From: Bacteroidales bacterium
GTDB lineage: Bacteria; Bacteroidota; Bacteroidia; Bacteroidales; UBA932
Direction of reading: 5' to 3'
NCBI GenBank assembly: GCA_016283985.1
Contig: JAEENZ010000026.1
Coordinates: 1 to 15,176 of the forward strand
DNA length: 15,176 nucleotides
Part shown: positions 13,194-15,176 of the stretch, piece by piece
How the letters are laid out: the number at the start of each line of letters is the position of its first letter
Position numbering within the stretch: the stretch's first letter is position 1
The notes under the pieces: generated by a model
Databases searched by the model: none
Told to the model about the DNA's origin: nothing
The model's input: the letters and a program-made list of their open reading frames with translations, nothing else
Translations under genes and position numbers: made by a program

Positions 13194-15176
13194 TGCTTAA
13201 ACCTTTACTGGTTTTAATCGAGATCGCCTCATCCCTGGTTCTTGGCCAGGGATGGGTGCCCTATCCTTCATACTCCGACAGGCAGGGGTGGAACGACTTC
13301 TTTGGGGAGTACCGGACCATCCTCGTAAATCAGGGCGAGCAGGCCCTTACTTACCATTGGCAGGACTTGTCGGATGACGACTATCTTGCCTATGACCTCA
13401 CCGGAGACCGTGATGTTATGGAGGATAAGCTCCTTGGGAATGCCGAAGCCCTGGGTCAGATGCTTGTGGCAGAGCTGGCGGAAGGGCAGGGGCGGTTCCT
13501 TGGAGGTATTTCCAGTGGGGTAGAGTGGTTCTGCAACCAGGCTTCCTGGGAGGTGTCAGCCCATTTGGCCAAGTATCAGAAATCCAGGAGTCCAATCCCG
13601 GACCCCGATGACCAGATATTCGGTCTTTATCAGGGGAATATGTCCCAGATGCTATCGTGGGCCTATTATTATTTCCACGATTATCTGGATCCGGCTCTTG
13701 CCGCAAGGCTCAGGAGCGAATTGCAGAAAAAGGCGCTGGATCCTTATCTTCAGAGGGACGATTACTGGTGGTGGGGTTTCGACACAAGTTTGGGAAAGAA
13801 ACTCAACAACTGGGATCCCTGGTGCAACCAGAATGCTCTGCTCTGTTTTATGCTTTTGGAAAACGACAGGGACATCTTGGCCAAGGCCGTGGATAAATCA
13901 ATGCGCTCGGTGCGTCTGTGGCTGGAGTCGTTGCCTGCCGACGGCGCATGCGATGAAGGAACCACCTATTGGTACAAGTCCGTCGGACATCTTCTGGACT
14001 ATTTGGAGAACCTTGAGCGCATTACCGGAGGGGCTGTGTCTCTCTGGGATGAACCCTTAATCCAGCGACTCGGCGAATTCATAGTCAATGCCGACATCGG
14101 CGACTGCTGGCAGGTGAATTTTGCTGACGGCAAACCTTCTCGTCGGCCGATTTCGTATCTGATATACCGCTATGGTCGTGCATCCGGGGACAAATTGATG
14201 ATGGATTTTGCGGTGAATGCCTGTCATCGTTATGGAACTAATCCGGAGGGAGTGAGCTGGTACCTGTTCTATCAGGGGCTTGAGGCCGTGAAGGCGGCTC
14301 GTGAAATGAAGGCACAGACTTCTCCACGGGTCCAGCCGAATCCTTTTGTGTACTATTCCGATGCCGAAGTCTGCTTCCTTCGCCGGGGGGAGGCGTTCCT
14401 CGCCGCCAAGGGCGGAAACAACTACGAGCGCCACAACCATAATGACGTTGGTTCCTGCATCTACTTTTATGACTCTAAACCCGTGCTGGTGGATGCCGGT
14501 GTCGGAACTTATACCCGGGACACTTTCGGCGAGAAAAGATACGGCAACTGGTTCGTGCAGAGCGGATGGCATAATCTTCCCGTCATCAATGGCTGTGAGG
14601 AGCCCTTCGGCGGGGAGTACAAGGCCTCTGGCAGCCATGCAAGCAGGTTGTTGAGGCGTTTTTCGACCGACATTGCCGGGGCTTATCCCGATTCCGCTGC
14701 GGTGGAATCCTGGAAGATGAATTACCGTCTTTCCCGCAAGGGCGGCCTGAAAATCACTCATAGGTTTTCGTTGAAGGAAACGCTTGTGCCCAATGTACTG
14801 CATTTCCTCGTGGCCGACAAGCCGGAAATCATTGTCAACGGCACCATCGCCCTGCCGGGAGGTATGCAGATGAAATATGACCCGGACCTGTTTACTGCAA
14901 GCATAGAGGAGAAAAATCTTGTCGGGCTGGGGTTCAGCTCGCGCTGGGGAGATGCCCTGTACCGTATAAGCCTGACGGCCAGAAGTCAGGATAAGCGAGG
15001 TCGCTATGTTATCAAGATAGATGCCTCGAAGAAAGAGACCATCCCGGAGATTGCCGAAAGGGTGAGCGGCCTGGCGAAGGCGCAGTATCAGCTTCTGGAC
15101 GAACGCCTCGCTCCCGACATGACGCCGCGTGGCATCTATCCCGACGGCAGTCCGAAGGATTGCAGCGTGGGTTCCT
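13193..15176 (+). CDS. Heparinase II/III-family polysaccharide lyase, with probable start of a GH88-like domain (partial)
   Basis: Open to the right edge (661 complete codons seen). A weak signal peptide (about 1-18, LLVLIEIASSLVLGQ) suggests export. The N-terminal alpha-toroid carries WFCNQASWEV (Asn115) and DEGTTYWYKSVGH (Glu255, Trp260, Tyr261). The C-terminal beta-sandwich signature is canonical: ERHNHNDVGS (His414, His416, Asp418), VLVDAGVGTYT, KRYGNW (Tyr450) and WHNLPVING (His460). Family members cleave uronic-acid polysaccharides by beta-elimination (heparin/heparan sulfate, hyaluronan/chondroitin, alginate, gellan types, as in PL12, PL17, PL21 and PL33); I cannot fix the subfamily. 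After about residue 625 a helix and MTPRGIYPDGSPKDC resemble the start of a GH88 unsaturated-uronyl hydrolase, whose family pattern is PR, a short DG stretch, then WTSGFFPG; the last base seen (T) is compatible with Trp after VGS. The start overlaps the stop of micropeptide B by 1 nt. Confidence 0.88.
   Translation, partial: MLKPLLVLIEIASSLVLGQGWVPYPSYSDRQGWNDFFGEYRTILVNQGEQALTYHWQDLSDDDYLAYDLTGDRDVMEDKLLGNAEALGQMLVAELAEGQGRFLGGISSGVEWFCNQASWEVSAHLAKYQKSRSPIPDPDDQIFGLYQGNMSQMLSWAYYYFHDYLDPALAARLRSELQKKALDPYLQRDDYWWWGFDTSLGKKLNNWDPWCNQNALLCFMLLENDRDILAKAVDKSMRSVRLWLESLPADGACDEGTTYWYKSVGHLLDYLENLERITGGAVSLWDEPLIQRLGEFIVNADIGDCWQVNFADGKPSRRPISYLIYRYGRASGDKLMMDFAVNACHRYGTNPEGVSWYLFYQGLEAVKAAREMKAQTSPRVQPNPFVYYSDAEVCFLRRGEAFLAAKGGNNYERHNHNDVGSCIYFYDSKPVLVDAGVGTYTRDTFGEKRYGNWFVQSGWHNLPVINGCEEPFGGEYKASGSHASRLLRRFSTDIAGAYPDSAAVESWKMNYRLSRKGGLKITHRFSLKETLVPNVLHFLVADKPEIIVNGTIALPGGMQMKYDPDLFTASIEEKNLVGLGFSSRWGDALYRISLTARSQDKRGRYVIKIDASKKETIPEIAERVSGLAKAQYQLLDERLAPDMTPRGIYPDGSPKDCSVGS

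Noticed and set aside
13608..14060. 150-codon plus-strand frame inside the lyase gene
   Set aside because: The overlapping frame from 13193 carries all the heparinase II/III motifs; this one is an out-of-frame shadow rich in Trp, Arg and Cys.

Overview
The window is most of a polysaccharide utilization locus (PUL) from a member of the Bacteroidota, very probably a gut or related Bacteroidales. The evidence is a complete SusC/SusD pair, several lipoproteins with acidic residues after the lipidated cysteine, GLUG-type beta-helix surface proteins, a fimbrillin-like domain, a hybrid-two-component sensor with Reg_prop blades, and a TAnnTTTG-type promoter element. Start sites lack clear Shine-Dalgarno sequences, as is usual in this phylum. 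I cannot name the genus.

Layout. Bases 1-261 (minus strand) hold the N-terminus of a sensor/regulator with a two-component-regulator propeller. A roughly 95-bp divergent promoter region follows. From 357 to the right edge there is one tightly packed plus-strand operon with gaps of 3-26 nt and a final 1-nt overlap. Its order is: EEP-fold lipoprotein 1; EEP-fold lipoprotein 2; SusC; SusD; an FN3-FN3-GLUG beta-helix lipoprotein; a fimbrillin-like/GLUG beta-helix/EEP three-domain lipoprotein; two tiny homologous peptides of 48 and 42 aa; and a heparinase II/III-type lyase. The lyase runs off the window just as a second, GH88-like domain seems to begin.

How the genes may work together (inference). 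SusC/SusD import an oligosaccharide. The two beta-helix lipoproteins sit where surface glycan-binding proteins usually sit, directly after susD. The lyase and the possible GH88 module point to a uronic-acid-containing glycan. Three separate EEP (endonuclease/exonuclease/phosphatase) domains, all with intact catalytic motifs and one fused to a surface beta-helix, suggest that phosphate ester or phosphodiester cleavage is central here. The target would be a phosphorylated or phosphodiester-linked uronic-acid glycan, or possibly extracellular nucleic acid bound to glycan.

The points most worth following are the EEP-armed beta-helix protein, the twin CGS-motif micropeptides between it and the lyase, and the probable lyase-GH88 fusion. 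I saw no rRNA, tRNA, CRISPR, insertion sequence or clear terminator. No stretch over 300 bases lacks a gene.
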